64,000 bases of DNA from Ruminococcaceae bacterium UBA7217 (lineage in GTDB: Bacteria; Bacillota; Clostridia; Oscillospirales; Acutalibacteraceae), in contig DKTZ01000043.1 of NCBI GenBank assembly GCA_002490425.1, forward strand, positions 1-64,000. Reading direction: 5' to 3'. Shown here one piece after another: positions 44,557 through 52,318 of this stretch. The notes below the pieces were generated by a model. That model did not search any database and was not told the DNA's origin. It worked only from the letters and a program-made list of their open reading frames with translations. The number at the start of each line of letters is the position of its first letter. Positions within the stretch are counted from its first letter, which is position 1. Position numbers and translations under genes: made by a program.

Positions 44557-45415
44557 AAAATTTATTTCATTATTTCTTGTCCTTATTGCTGTTTCTTTAA
44601 CTTTTTTCGGCTGCGGAAAAAGCGAAACAGTTAAAATTAACGGAACAAAAATCGACAGTGAAGTTACTGCTTATTTTAAAAATACTGCTAAAGAGGGCGA
44701 GGATGTAAACCGCCTCATTGCAAGGTACGTTGCAATTAATTCCGAATTTAAAAATCATTCGCTTTCGGTTCCGAAAAGCACACGTGCATCTGTTTCTGCC
44801 GATGTAAATGACATTTGGCATATGTGGGGTAATTATTATCAAGGCTTGGGTATTTCCAAGGAAACAATTTATAAAATTGAACTGTCCAAGGCTTATGAAA
44901 CTCTGCTTTTAGAGGAGTGCTACGGAGAAAACGGTGTTTATCCCGTGAGTGAAGAAGATATAAAGCAGTTCTTCCGTGAAAATTACGGTGCTATCCGCTT
45001 TGTTACAGGCTATCTTTTTGAGATGTCTGAAAACGGAACAATCGAAATGACAGATGAGCAAAAAAACAAGCTTACTGAAACTTTTACATCTGCCGCCGAA
45101 TCGGTGAACAGCGGAACGGGAATTGAAGAAGCTGTTAAAATTTTGGGAACTGCGGAGCTTCACAGTACTGTTGTTAATTCCAAAGGTAATGATAATTTTC
45201 CTGACGGCTTTTGGGAAGAGGTTAAAAAAATAGAAATAAATAAGGCTGCGGCTATAAAAATAGGCAGTTATGTATTTTTGGTTCAGCGTGTAAGCGGCGA
45301 AGAGGGCGAATATGAGTGCTATTCACAGTATCGCTCAGACTGTCTTTATCAAATGAAAGGGGAGGAGTTTGAAAAGACGGTTGACTTCTGGACGGAGAAT
45401 TATACCGTAAAGTAA
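44549..45415 (+). CDS. Lipoprotein with SurA/PrsA-like layout
   Basis: The 288-residue protein has a lipobox (LTFFGCG, Cys22) followed by a VKINGTKIDSEVTAY opening, as in SurA_N/PrsA chaperones, a helical middle and a C-terminal region where the parvulin PPIase would sit. The PPIase-like part (about 150-230) has no clear parvulin catalytic pattern, so it may be a degenerate foldase. It is the last gene of the 42.1-45.4 kb unit and could help fold the propeller lipoprotein encoded two genes earlier (inference). Confidence 0.65.
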   Translation: MSKKFISLFLVLIAVSLTFFGCGKSETVKINGTKIDSEVTAYFKNTAKEGEDVNRLIARYVAINSEFKNHSLSVPKSTRASVSADVNDIWHMWGNYYQGLGISKETIYKIELSKAYETLLLEECYGENGVYPVSEEDIKQFFRENYGAIRFVTGYLFEMSENGTIEMTDEQKNKLTETFTSAAESVNSGTGIEEAVKILGTAELHSTVVNSKGNDNFPDGFWEEVKKIEINKAAAIKIGSYVFLVQRVSGEEGEYECYSQYRSDCLYQMKGEEFEKTVDFWTENYTVK

Positions 45416-45464
45416 AAGCTCATTACATAAATTTACGTTTATTGAATATATTTTTACATAAAAA

Positions 45465-45496
45465 CAACCCGAATGGATTTTGTACCGTTCGGGTTG
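45465..45496 (-). terminator. Terminator of prfB
   Basis: CAACCCGAA/TTCGGGTTG (9 bp, 45465-45473/45488-45496) has its T-run on the minus strand, just after the prfB stop. It may also stop the convergent plus-strand unit. Confidence 0.78.
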
Positions 45497-45515
45497 CTGT
45501 ATTGTATTTATTCAA

Positions 45516-46634
45516 TTACTGCTCAAGCTTTTTCTGCGACTCCGCTTTAAGATAAGCGTTGATAAATCCGTCAAGGTCGCCGTCCATTACATTTGAAATG
45601 TTGCCTGATTCAAAGCTCGTGCGGTTGTCCTTAACAAGCTGATATGGCATAAATACGTATGAGCGTATTTGGCTGCCCCATCCGATTTCTTTTTGGTCGC
45701 CCTTAATGTCGGATATTTTGTCAAGATGCTCACGCTCTTTAATTTCAATCAGCTTTGATTTAAGCATTGTCATACAAACCTCTCTGTTCTGGTGCTGACT
45801 GCGCTCAACCTGACAGGAAACAACAATTCCCGTAGGAATGTGAGTAAGTCTAACGGCGGAAGAGGTTTTGTTAACCTTCTGACCGCCTGCGCCCGAAGAC
45901 CTGTAAACGTCCATTTTAATGTCCTCAGGGGCAATTTCAACCTCAATTGTGTCGTCAATTTCGGGCATAACCTCAACTGAGGCAAATGACGTATGGCGTC
46001 TGCCCTCAGAGTCAAACGGAGAAACACGCACAAGGCGGTGAATACCCGTTTCGCTTTTCATATATCCGTATGCGTTTTCGCCCTCAATAAGGATACTTGC
46101 AGATTTAATTCCTGCCTCGTCGCCGTCAAGATAATCAAGCGTTGTAACCTTGTAGCCGTGACGCTCGCCCCAGCGGCAGTACATTCTGAAAAGCATCTGT
46201 GCCCAATCCTGCGCCTCTGTTCCGCCGGCTCCCGCGTGGAATGTGAGAATTGCATTTTTTGCGTCATATTCACCCGAAAGGAGTGTTGAAAGAGTCATTG
46301 TTTCAAGGTCACTTTCAAATTTAACAACGCCGTCGGTACATTCCTCAATTAAGCTTTCGTCCTCTTCTTCATTTGCAAGCTCTATCATTACAAGCGTATC
46401 GTCAAAATCTGCGCAGAGCTTTTCATAAACTGTAACTCTGTTTTTCAGAGCACTCTGTCTTTTAAGAACGACCTGCGACGCTTTAATATCGTCCCAAAAG
46501 CCGTTTTCTGCCGTTTTAGCATCAAGCTCGGCGATTTCATTTTTCATTTTTTCAAGACCTAAGGCGTCCGCAAGGTCACGCAGTGCGTCCTCGTGCCCTA
46601 AAAGTCTTAATCTTAATTCTTCATACTGAAGCAT
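45516..46634 (-). CDS. prfB: Peptide chain release factor 2
   Basis: RF2 releases peptides at UGA and UAA. The 372-residue protein has the SPF tripeptide region (RLVRVSPFDSEGRRHTS) and the catalytic GGQ loop (SSGAGGQKVNKTSSAVRLTH). The N-terminal region that normally contains the autoregulatory +1 frameshift site (after about codon 25) reads through in one frame here, so the programmed frameshift is absent. AGAGGA precedes the ATG. Confidence 0.97.
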   Translation of the reverse strand: MLQYEELRLRLLGHEDALRDLADALGLEKMKNEIAELDAKTAENGFWDDIKASQVVLKRQSALKNRVTVYEKLCADFDDTLVMIELANEEEDESLIEECTDGVVKFESDLETMTLSTLLSGEYDAKNAILTFHAGAGGTEAQDWAQMLFRMYCRWGERHGYKVTTLDYLDGDEAGIKSASILIEGENAYGYMKSETGIHRLVRVSPFDSEGRRHTSFASVEVMPEIDDTIEVEIAPEDIKMDVYRSSGAGGQKVNKTSSAVRLTHIPTGIVVSCQVERSQHQNREVCMTMLKSKLIEIKEREHLDKISDIKGDQKEIGWGSQIRSYVFMPYQLVKDNRTSFESGNISNVMDGDLDGFINAYLKAESQKKLEQ

Positions 46635-46762
46635 AAAAAGTCCTCTCTGTATATAAAAATATAAAAATCTAATACGAAAAATTCTTCACTTGTCCGTGTG
46701 TTTTTGCGTAATATGTATCAGTACCGCTCGGCAAAATTTTTGCGACGGTTTTAAGATATACG

Positions 46763-47647
46763 CTACGGTGCCGCAGAAGAAGACTCTGCGGTGCTGTTTT
46801 CTGTTACGGTCTCGGTTACGTTGTTCCCGTTCTCATCGGTTACATTTTCACCGTTTTCGTCGGTTACATTCTGCGTTGCAGGTGCGCTTGATTCTTTAGA
46901 GGCAGTATCTGCCTTATCAAGCAAATTACTGCTTTCAGTTGTAGCTGTGGCAGGAGTAAGCGTTGTTGCTGCTTCGGGAGTGGTCGTTGCCTGAATTGCG
47001 GAAATAAACTGTACGCCGTCCTGAACACGAAGTGTAACTTTTATGTATTTGTCGGGTTCTGGCTCAACCATTGACCCGTCAGCTCCCTGCTGCCAAGCCT
47101 CACCTGATATGAGCGCAACTGTAAGGATTATTTGACCGGAGCTTTCTTTTTTGTCAATAACCTTGGGCGTGTAAATCGGCACAATGCCCGTAATGGGGAT
47201 TGTGTAGGTTTTAGCGTCTGCGTCATAAGTAAATGCATATTCATACCCTTCAACGGTTGCGTGAACGGGAGTAACCTCAGTTCCGAACAGCTTTTTAAAT
47301 TGCTCGGTAACATCCGCCTCCGGAATTATTATTCCGCCCTCGCCGACAGAGTATGTGTCGGGGGAAATATCACTTTTCAGTATTGCCCAAACAGACATTT
47401 CAATAAGCTCGGACATATCCGCCTTTGTAATATCGTCAAAGCCGCTGGGGTCAATAAGCACAACGGGAGTCAAAAGCTTGTTGTATTCGGTATAATCCTT
47501 ATTTTTTGATGCTAAATTTTTAATGCCTGTGCCGATAAGAACAATTACTGTGGCAAGACCTACAAGGGCAAGTACAGTTACTGCAATTCCCACAGGAAAA
47601 GCAGCCTTATGAGTGCCTTTATGCTTTTTTGTTTCTTTGACAGCCAT
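46763..47647 (-). CDS. Single-pass surface-anchored protein with VTDENG tail, function unknown
   Basis: The 294-residue protein has a short basic N-terminus, one membrane helix (about 17-43, AFPVGIAVTVLALVGLATV) and an outward domain (about 50-205) with no known family, followed by a Thr/Ser/Ala-rich tail containing NVTDENGENVTDENGNNVTE. The same VTDENG unit occurs in the lipoprotein at 42.1 kb. AGGGGG precedes the ATG. It lies upstream of prfB on the same strand with a 128-bp gap. Confidence 0.75.
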   Translation of the reverse strand: MAVKETKKHKGTHKAAFPVGIAVTVLALVGLATVIVLIGTGIKNLASKNKDYTEYNKLLTPVVLIDPSGFDDITKADMSELIEMSVWAILKSDISPDTYSVGEGGIIIPEADVTEQFKKLFGTEVTPVHATVEGYEYAFTYDADAKTYTIPITGIVPIYTPKVIDKKESSGQIILTVALISGEAWQQGADGSMVEPEPDKYIKVTLRVQDGVQFISAIQATTTPEAATTLTPATATTESSNLLDKADTASKESSAPATQNVTDENGENVTDENGNNVTETVTENSTAESSSAAP

Positions 47648-47792
47648 TTTGAACCCCCTGACCGAGAAAAAATAACAGTTGCGGTAAAATGCAAGTGGAA
47701 AAACACAATCTGTTTAATACGCACATTTATACAATATTCATTATATTCTACCATACTATTATAATTATTGCAATAATTACGGATATTTTTTT

Positions 47793-47890
47793 CGGGGCGT
47801 ATGCATTTGCAGGGAAGGTCTCCAAGGGGGTAGGGACATTGCGGATGCCAGGAGGACACTCGCAACCCGTCCGACATTCCGGACAGAGAA
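47793..47890. ncRNA. Candidate structured non-coding RNA next to hpf (raiA-motif-like position)
   Basis: A GC-rich island of about 100 nt stands in a very AT-rich 297-bp spacer and has no convincing ORF. It can fold into several short stems: GTCTC/GGGAC (47818-47822/47833-47837), TTGCG/CGCAA (47839-47843/47861-47865) and GTCCG/CGGAC (47869-47873/47880-47884). The adjacent gene encodes HPF/RaiA, and the raiA RNA motif is known near such genes in Bacillota. The match to that motif is not verified, and the strand is open; a TATAAT at 47760-47765 would fit a plus-strand transcript. Confidence 0.35.
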
Positions 47891-47906
47891 TTTTAGAACA
47901 AAAAAA

Positions 47907-47925
47907 CAGGGGCAAAATGCCCCTG
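47907..47925 (-). terminator. Terminator of hpf
   Basis: CAGGGGCA-AAA-TGCCCCTG (perfect 8 bp) is followed on the minus strand by GTTTTTTTGT, 20 bp past the hpf stop. Confidence 0.85.
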
Positions 47926-47944
47926 CCGTAAACTTAATTTTATT

Positions 47945-48475
47945 TTATTCTTCTGTCGGCTCAATAAGTCCGTAGCCGCCGTCTGCTCTTTTGTAAACTA
48001 CGCAAATATCGTCTGTTTCGGCATTGCGGAACATATAAAACTGATGGCCGAGCATATTCATTTGAAGAATGGCCTCATCAGGTGTCTCGGGCTTTAAAAC
48101 AACAGCTTTTCTGCGGACAAGCTCAAAATCGGTTTCCTCTTCCTCGGCTGAATCCGCAATAAATACTTCATCAAAGGACACATCACGCAGTCTTTTTGAG
48201 AGCCGTGTTTTATTTTTTCTTATCTGACGGATAAGCGAATCAACGCATTTGTCAAGTGCGTCCTCAAGGTCGTCGCTTCTTTCCTGTGCTCTGAAAATCA
48301 TACTGTTTTTAATAAGCGTGATTTCGCAGGACTTGGAATTTTTCTCAACAGAAGCAGTTACCTTCGCCGTTGCGTCAGGACCGAAAAATTTTTCAACCTT
48401 AAGAAGCTTTTCTTCTGCCCTTTCTTTGAAACTATCTCTCGGCGTACATTTGCGCCCCGTGATTGTAATGTTCAC
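47945..48475 (-). CDS. hpf: Ribosome hibernation-promoting factor, long form
   Basis: Long HPF joins 70S ribosomes into inactive 100S dimers in stationary phase. The 176-residue protein has the RaiA-like N-terminal domain (NITITGRKCTPRDSFKERAEEKLLKVEKFF) listed by its ends (NITITGRKCTPRDSF, EEKLLKVEKFF) and the C-terminal dimerisation domain (RRKAVVLKPETPDEAILQM and FYMFRNAETDDICVVYKR, ending YGLIEP). Start GTG 48475 has AAGGAG 8 nt upstream. A hairpin overlaps its probable transcription start. Confidence 0.95.
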   Translation of the reverse strand: MNITITGRKCTPRDSFKERAEEKLLKVEKFFGPDATAKVTASVEKNSKSCEITLIKNSMIFRAQERSDDLEDALDKCVDSLIRQIRKNKTRLSKRLRDVSFDEVFIADSAEEEETDFELVRRKAVVLKPETPDEAILQMNMLGHQFYMFRNAETDDICVVYKRADGGYGLIEPTEE

Positions 48476-48495
48476 AACGACAACTCCTTTGTTTT

Positions 48496-48538
48496 CAATT
48501 GAGCAATATGTCTTTTTCTTTTGCTCAATTGTATTATA
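48496..48538 (-). promoter_or_regulatory. hpf promoter with inverted repeat at the transcript start
   Basis: On the minus strand TGATATAAT (extended -10, TATAAT at 48533-48538) has no good -35 box. An 11-bp perfect inverted repeat, CAATTGAGCAA/TTGCTCAATTG (48496-48506/48521-48531), begins at about the expected +1, so it would be either an operator or a 5' mRNA hairpin. Confidence 0.6.
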
Positions 48539-48589
48539 TCACATTTATACATAAAAATAAAGGAGTTTTTTGTAATTTTTATAAAATAT

Positions 48590-49432
48590 TTACAAAATTT
48601 TCATAATATGCCGTGTGACATGGCAGCCGACATTTACCGAAACGGGAAGTCCCGCAATGTGGGTGGCGCTTTTTTCGATATTTACTGCAAGCGCAGTTGT
48701 CTTTCCGCCGAAGCCTTGAGGTCCTACATTCGTTTCGTTTACCGCTTTGAGCATTTTTTCTTCAAGCTCGGCATAAAACGGGTCGGAATTTCGCATAGAA
48801 ACATTTCTGCACAATGCTTTTTTTGAAAGATATGCGCATTGCTCAAAATCGCCTCCTATCCCTATGCCCAAAACCATAGGCGGGCAAGGGTTTCCGCCTG
48901 CCGTTTTGACAACATCTACCACAAAGCTTACAATGTCCTCAACCGTTGCGGACGGTGTAAACATCTTTATTTTGCTCATATTTTCACTGCCGAAGCCCTT
49001 GGGTGCAACGGTGAATTTAATTTTGTCTCCGTCTACTATTCTTGTGTGTATAACCGCAGGAGTATTATCGTTTGTATTAACACGTTTTAATGGGTCGATC
49101 ACAACAGATTTTCTTAAAAGTCCGTCTGTGTAGCCCTGACGGACGCCCTCATTGACTGCATCTTCAAATCCGCCGCCCACAATGTGCACACCCTGCCCGA
49201 TTTCGGCAAAAATTACCGCCATACCTGTGTCCTGACAAATGGGAATATCAAGCTCCTTTGCACAGGTAAGGTTGTCGCAAATCGTTTTCATTATGCTTTT
49301 GGGAAGCTCGTTCTTTTCGCTTTCAAAGCCCTGTTCGATTTTTCCGCAAAGGTCATTCGGCAATATCTTATTAGCCGTAATGCACATTTCACGGATAAGT
49401 CCTGTTATTTCTTCTGCTTTAATTTCTCTCAT
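48590..49432 (-). CDS. fumA: Class I fumarate hydratase, alpha subunit (Fe-S)
   Basis: This is the N-terminal, Fe-S-binding half of class I fumarase or the related tartrate dehydratase. The 280-residue protein has PICQDTGMAVIFAEIGQGV (cluster Cys), PAVIHTRIVDGDKI, GGNPCPPMVLGIGIGG (second Cys) and a QGFGGKTTALAV end. I use ATG 49432, 8 nt after GAGGA. The beta subunit, which completes the active site and is usually the next gene, is not found here; the next gene is hpf. Confidence 0.9.
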   Translation of the reverse strand: MREIKAEEITGLIREMCITANKILPNDLCGKIEQGFESEKNELPKSIMKTICDNLTCAKELDIPICQDTGMAVIFAEIGQGVHIVGGGFEDAVNEGVRQGYTDGLLRKSVVIDPLKRVNTNDNTPAVIHTRIVDGDKIKFTVAPKGFGSENMSKIKMFTPSATVEDIVSFVVDVVKTAGGNPCPPMVLGIGIGGDFEQCAYLSKKALCRNVSMRNSDPFYAELEEKMLKAVNETNVGPQGFGGKTTALAVNIEKSATHIAGLPVSVNVGCHVTRHIMKIL

Positions 49433-49451
49433 TTCTTTTTCCTCAAAACAA

Positions 49452-49472
49452 AAGGGCAGAAAAACTGCCCTT
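49452..49472 (-). terminator. Terminator-like hairpin between S1-domain gene and fumarase gene
   Basis: AAGGGCAG-AAAAA-CTGCCCTT has TTTTG on its minus-strand side. It is just after the S1-domain gene and may reduce read-through into the fumarase gene. Confidence 0.6.
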
Positions 49473-49492
49473 AAATATTGCACGTTATTATT

Positions 49493-49921
49493 TTATTTGC
49501 GTCTGTTGCCGCCGCGTTTGTCAGTATTGCGCTTAAGGTCGCTGATTTTATCGTCGCTCTGAGCCTTAAAGCGTGCCATCATATCTTCAAATGACATAGG
49601 CGTATTCGGATTTTGCTGAGGTGAGCCTTTCCAACCCTTGCCCGCATTGTCACGAGCTCTTGGCTTTCTCGGCTTCGGTTTATCTTCGGCTAATGCCTTT
49701 TTAATTGAAAAGCTGACCTTTCCGCTGTCACTGATTTCAATAACCTTGACCTTCACGCTGTCGCCGACAGCAAGTTTTTCCGAAATGTCACTGACAAATT
49801 CGTTTGCAACCTCGGAAATATGTACCAAACCAACTGTTCCGTCGCTGAGCTTAACAAAAGCCCCGAATTTTGTAAGACCTGTTACTGCTCCCTCATAAAC
49901 AGAACCGATTTCAACTGCCAT
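49493..49921 (-). CDS. yabR: S1 RNA-binding domain protein (YabR-like)
   Basis: The 142-residue protein is one S1 domain (residues 1-72, IGSVYEGAVTGLTKFGAFVKL, VGLVHISEVAN, VKVKVIEISDSGKVSFSIKK) plus a basic, low-complexity tail. Proteins of this form (YabR) follow divIC in Bacillus. The domain binds RNA, but the role is not established. It lies 45 bp after divIC. Confidence 0.88.
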   Translation of the reverse strand: MAVEIGSVYEGAVTGLTKFGAFVKLSDGTVGLVHISEVANEFVSDISEKLAVGDSVKVKVIEISDSGKVSFSIKKALAEDKPKPRKPRARDNAGKGWKGSPQQNPNTPMSFEDMMARFKAQSDDKISDLKRNTDKRGGNRRK

Positions 49922-49966
49922 ATAAAATACCTAAATCCTTCCCCGAAAGGTTAATTATAAATAAAG

Positions 49967-50275
49967 TTATTTGCCGGGAGTTGTGTCATAGAAAACTTTT
50001 TCATTCGGATAGCCGTAGCCTTGCTTGCGAGCCTCTTGCTCAAGAAAATCGCTCTTATCATCACTTTCAAGAACTGATTTTAAATAATCGTTTTCATTCT
50101 GTTGCTGTTCAAGCTCCTGCTGTTTTTGAGCCGCTTCCTGATTCTTTTCGCGAATTTCAAGCTGTTTGCTGACAATGGTTATTGTAAAGAAACCGATAAT
50201 TAGAATAAGACCCAAAATGAGAATAAAACTTCTTTTCGGCCTTTTCAGTTCCGTGCGGGAATTTTTAGTCCGCAT
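49967..50275 (-). CDS. divIC: DivIC/FtsB-like septum formation initiator
   Basis: The 102-residue protein has a basic cytoplasmic tail, one membrane helix (about 18-37, SFILILGLILIIGFFTITIV) and a coiled-coil leucine-rich segment (about 40-75) with E/Q repeats, then a short conserved end, EQEARKQGYGYPNEKVFYD. It is the bitopic divisome protein that works with FtsL and FtsQ/DivIB. It overlaps yabQ by 11 bases and precedes the S1-domain gene, as in Bacillus. Confidence 0.9.
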   Translation of the reverse strand: MRTKNSRTELKRPKRSFILILGLILIIGFFTITIVSKQLEIREKNQEAAQKQQELEQQQNENDYLKSVLESDDKSDFLEQEARKQGYGYPNEKVFYDTTPGK

Positions 50276-50813
50276 TGTTCTCAGCTCCCTTGTCTTGACT
50301 TTCCGAATTTTGCTTTCTATTAAATAGATTATACAACAAACATTTATTTACTTTCAAGGGGTATTTTGATTTATTTTCACTTTTTTTAGATGATTTTTTA
50401 TGCTTTTTCAGAAAATCACGCAGTTTTTTCCAAATTTTTCTAAACGGCAGGGTTAATGCTTTAAAAAATGCGGCAATAGCTTTTTGGATTGAGTTAAAAA
50501 TTTTCTCAAAATATATTGCAAAAGTAAAGCCCACCGTAAACAAATACACTGTAAGTCCAAGTGCCTCACCCAAAAATGCAAAAAGGCGTATTTCACCCTC
50601 GTTGAAGCTTAAAAAAAACAGAAAATTTAAAAATCCGAGTGTTATCAGATAAAGTATATCCGTAGTCCGATATACCCATTTTTTACTGCCTAAGCATATG
50701 CGCATTGCCCTGAAAATATCATAGACTGCTCCTGCAAAAAAACCGAAGCCGAGCGAAAGAAGAAAAAGCCGTGTTTGAGAGGCAAGACTTACGGAATAAA
50801 GGTAATCCGTCAT
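50265..50813 (-). CDS. yabQ: Spore cortex biosynthesis protein YabQ
   Basis: The 182-residue protein has four hydrophobic helices in the first 115 residues (SQTRLFLLSLGFGFFAGAVYD onward, cut here), then a highly basic tail. The FFAGAVYDIFRAMRI stretch is typical of YabQ, a mother-cell membrane protein of the outer forespore membrane needed for cortex formation in Bacillus. It overlaps yabP by 4 bases and divIC by 11. Confidence 0.9.
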   Translation of the reverse strand: MTDYLYSVSLASQTRLFLLSLGFGFFAGAVYDIFRAMRICLGSKKWVYRTTDILYLITLGFLNFLFFLSFNEGEIRLFAFLGEALGLTVYLFTVGFTFAIYFEKIFNSIQKAIAAFFKALTLPFRKIWKKLRDFLKKHKKSSKKSENKSKYPLKVNKCLLYNLFNRKQNSESQDKGAENNAD

Positions 50814-51091
50814 CGCAGTATTTTAGAGAAAAATCCCGATGATTTGGGCTTAATGTCAGTATATGTTAAGGATGAAATTTCGCCTTCAAGCGTCAGCTCA
50901 CCCTGCTCTAAATTCAGCTTACTTACATGCAAATCCCAACCCCTGACGGTTATTTCACCCTTAACGGTGTAGGCTACTACAGTTTGCTCGTCAAAGGAAT
51001 CAACATCTGTAACGCCCGAAACGGACAGCTTTTTTCTTTCCTCCAAAATTAAATTGTGCGGCATATTTACTATTTTATTGTCTTCTTGCAT
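50810..51091 (-). CDS. yabP: Sporulation protein YabP
   Basis: The 93-residue protein has the YabP pattern: NMPHNLILEERKKLSVSGVTDVDSFDE, cut here to PHNLILEERKKLSVSGV and DVDSFDE, followed by TVKGEITVRGWDLHVSKLNLE and GEISSLTYTD. In Bacillus yabP is a sigma-E gene of the mother cell. AAAGGA precedes the ATG by 9 nt. It is the first gene of yabP-yabQ-divIC-yabR; the upstream hslR-like S4 gene of that order is missing here. Confidence 0.92.
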   Translation of the reverse strand: MQEDNKIVNMPHNLILEERKKLSVSGVTDVDSFDEQTVVAYTVKGEITVRGWDLHVSKLNLEQGELTLEGEISSLTYTDIKPKSSGFFSKILR

Positions 51092-51126
51092 AAGTCTTAA
51101 TTCCTTTCATATTATCAAAAAATAAA

Positions 51127-51172
51127 ACCTTCTTGTCCCGATATCTGATAAAGAATATGAGTACAAGAAGGT
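51127..51172 (-). terminator. Long-loop terminator after the dehydrogenase gene
   Basis: ACCTTCTTGT/ACAAGAAGGT (10 bp, 51127-51136/51163-51172) has a 26-nt loop and a minus-strand tail of TTTATTTTTT, 30 bp past the dehydrogenase stop and just before yabP. Confidence 0.72.
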
Positions 51173-51201
51173 ATTTATGATAATTTAACTGCTGATTTTA
51201 A

Positions 51202-52161
51202 TTAATTATTTACAACATTTTGAGGATTTCCGTTAAGATATGCCTTAACATTACTCTCGAGAATTGCCATAAGGCGTTTTCTTGTTTCAAAGCCTGCCCA
51301 CGCAATGTGCGGAGTTATAAAACAGTTGGGTGCTGTAAGCAGAGGATTGTCGGATTTCGGCGGCTCAGAGGACAGAACGTCCACGCCTGCACCTTTAACT
51401 TTTCCGTTTTTCAGTGCGGCGGCAAGAGCTGACTCGTCAATAACAGGTCCACGGGAGGTGTTTATTATAATTACGCCGTCCTTACAGCCGTCCAAAAACT
51501 CTTTATTGCAAAGCTTTTCGGTGTTTTTATTAAGCGGGCAGTGAAAGCTGATAATATCTGCGCACTGTTTCAGTTCTTCCGTATTAACCCATTGGAAATT
51601 TTTACGGTGAGATTGGTCTGTTTCGTGCCCTGAAACAGCAACTACATTCATTTTAAATGCTTCGGCAATATCCGCAACACGTTTGCCGATTTGCCCAAAC
51701 CCTACAATGCCCAAGGTCTTGCCTGAAAGCTCGGTAAGAGGAATTTTCCAATAGCAGAAATCGGGACAGGCTGTCCATTCACCGCATTTTACGCTTTCAC
51801 TGTGAAGTGCGACTGCATTTGTTATCTCGAGAATCAGACTGAAGGTAAGCTGTGCCACCGCCTCGGTTGAATATGACGGAATATTGCAGACGTGAATTTT
51901 TCTTTCCCTGCAATAATCAATATCAACTACATTGTATCCTGTTGATTCAAGCGCTATGAATTTAAGGCTCGGTAATTTTTCGAGCACATCTTTTGGAAGA
52001 GGTGTTTTATTTGTTATTACAATGTCCGCACCTTCGCACCTTTGAATGATTTTGTCCGCAGGAGTTCTGTCATAAATTTCACATTCAGTTAAATTTTTAA
52101 GCCATTCCCAGCTTAAATCCCCGGGATTTAATGCAAATGAATCTAAAATAACGGTTTTCAT
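51202..52161 (-). CDS. D-2-hydroxyacid dehydrogenase (NAD)
   Basis: The 319-residue protein has the bipartite 2-hydroxyacid dehydrogenase fold: GKTLGIVGFGQIGKRVADIA (NAD site), SFHCPLNKNTE, INTSRGPVIDESAL (catalytic Arg), GAGVDVLSSEPP (Glu) and NCFITPHIAWA (catalytic His). It is close to glycerate/hydroxypyruvate dehydrogenases, but the substrate is uncertain. ATG 52161 follows GAGGT by 8 nt; the TTG one codon upstream is less likely. Confidence 0.92.
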   Translation of the reverse strand: MKTVILDSFALNPGDLSWEWLKNLTECEIYDRTPADKIIQRCEGADIVITNKTPLPKDVLEKLPSLKFIALESTGYNVVDIDYCRERKIHVCNIPSYSTEAVAQLTFSLILEITNAVALHSESVKCGEWTACPDFCYWKIPLTELSGKTLGIVGFGQIGKRVADIAEAFKMNVVAVSGHETDQSHRKNFQWVNTEELKQCADIISFHCPLNKNTEKLCNKEFLDGCKDGVIIINTSRGPVIDESALAAALKNGKVKGAGVDVLSSEPPKSDNPLLTAPNCFITPHIAWAGFETRKRLMAILESNVKAYLNGNPQNVVNN

Positions 52162-52198
52162 CAAGATTTACCTCGCAAATCAGGTGTATTTTAGAATA

Positions 52199-52227
52199 AG
52201 TATATCAAAAAATCCATAATATAACAA
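52199..52227 (-). promoter_or_regulatory. SigA-type promoter of the dehydrogenase gene
   Basis: On the minus strand TTGTTA (52222-52227), a 17-bp spacer and TATACT (52199-52204), about 38 bp before the ATG. Confidence 0.7.
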
Positions 52228-52235
52228 CAAAAATA

Positions 52236-52264
52236 TTGACCTTTTGGGATAAATATTATAAAAT
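52236..52264 (+). promoter_or_regulatory. SigA-type promoter of the TVP38-galK unit
   Basis: TTGACC (52236-52241), a 17-bp spacer and TAAAAT (52259-52264) lie 54 bp before the start. It is back to back with the dehydrogenase promoter. Confidence 0.72.
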
Positions 52265-52318
52265 TATTTAATATAATTGTTTTATATAAACATATAAAAA
52301 ACTTGTTTGGGTGAATTT

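Noticed and set aside
47578..47877. Minus-strand ORF overlapping the GC-rich island near hpf
   Set aside because: Low-quality composition, overlaps a real gene start and covers the foldable RNA candidate.
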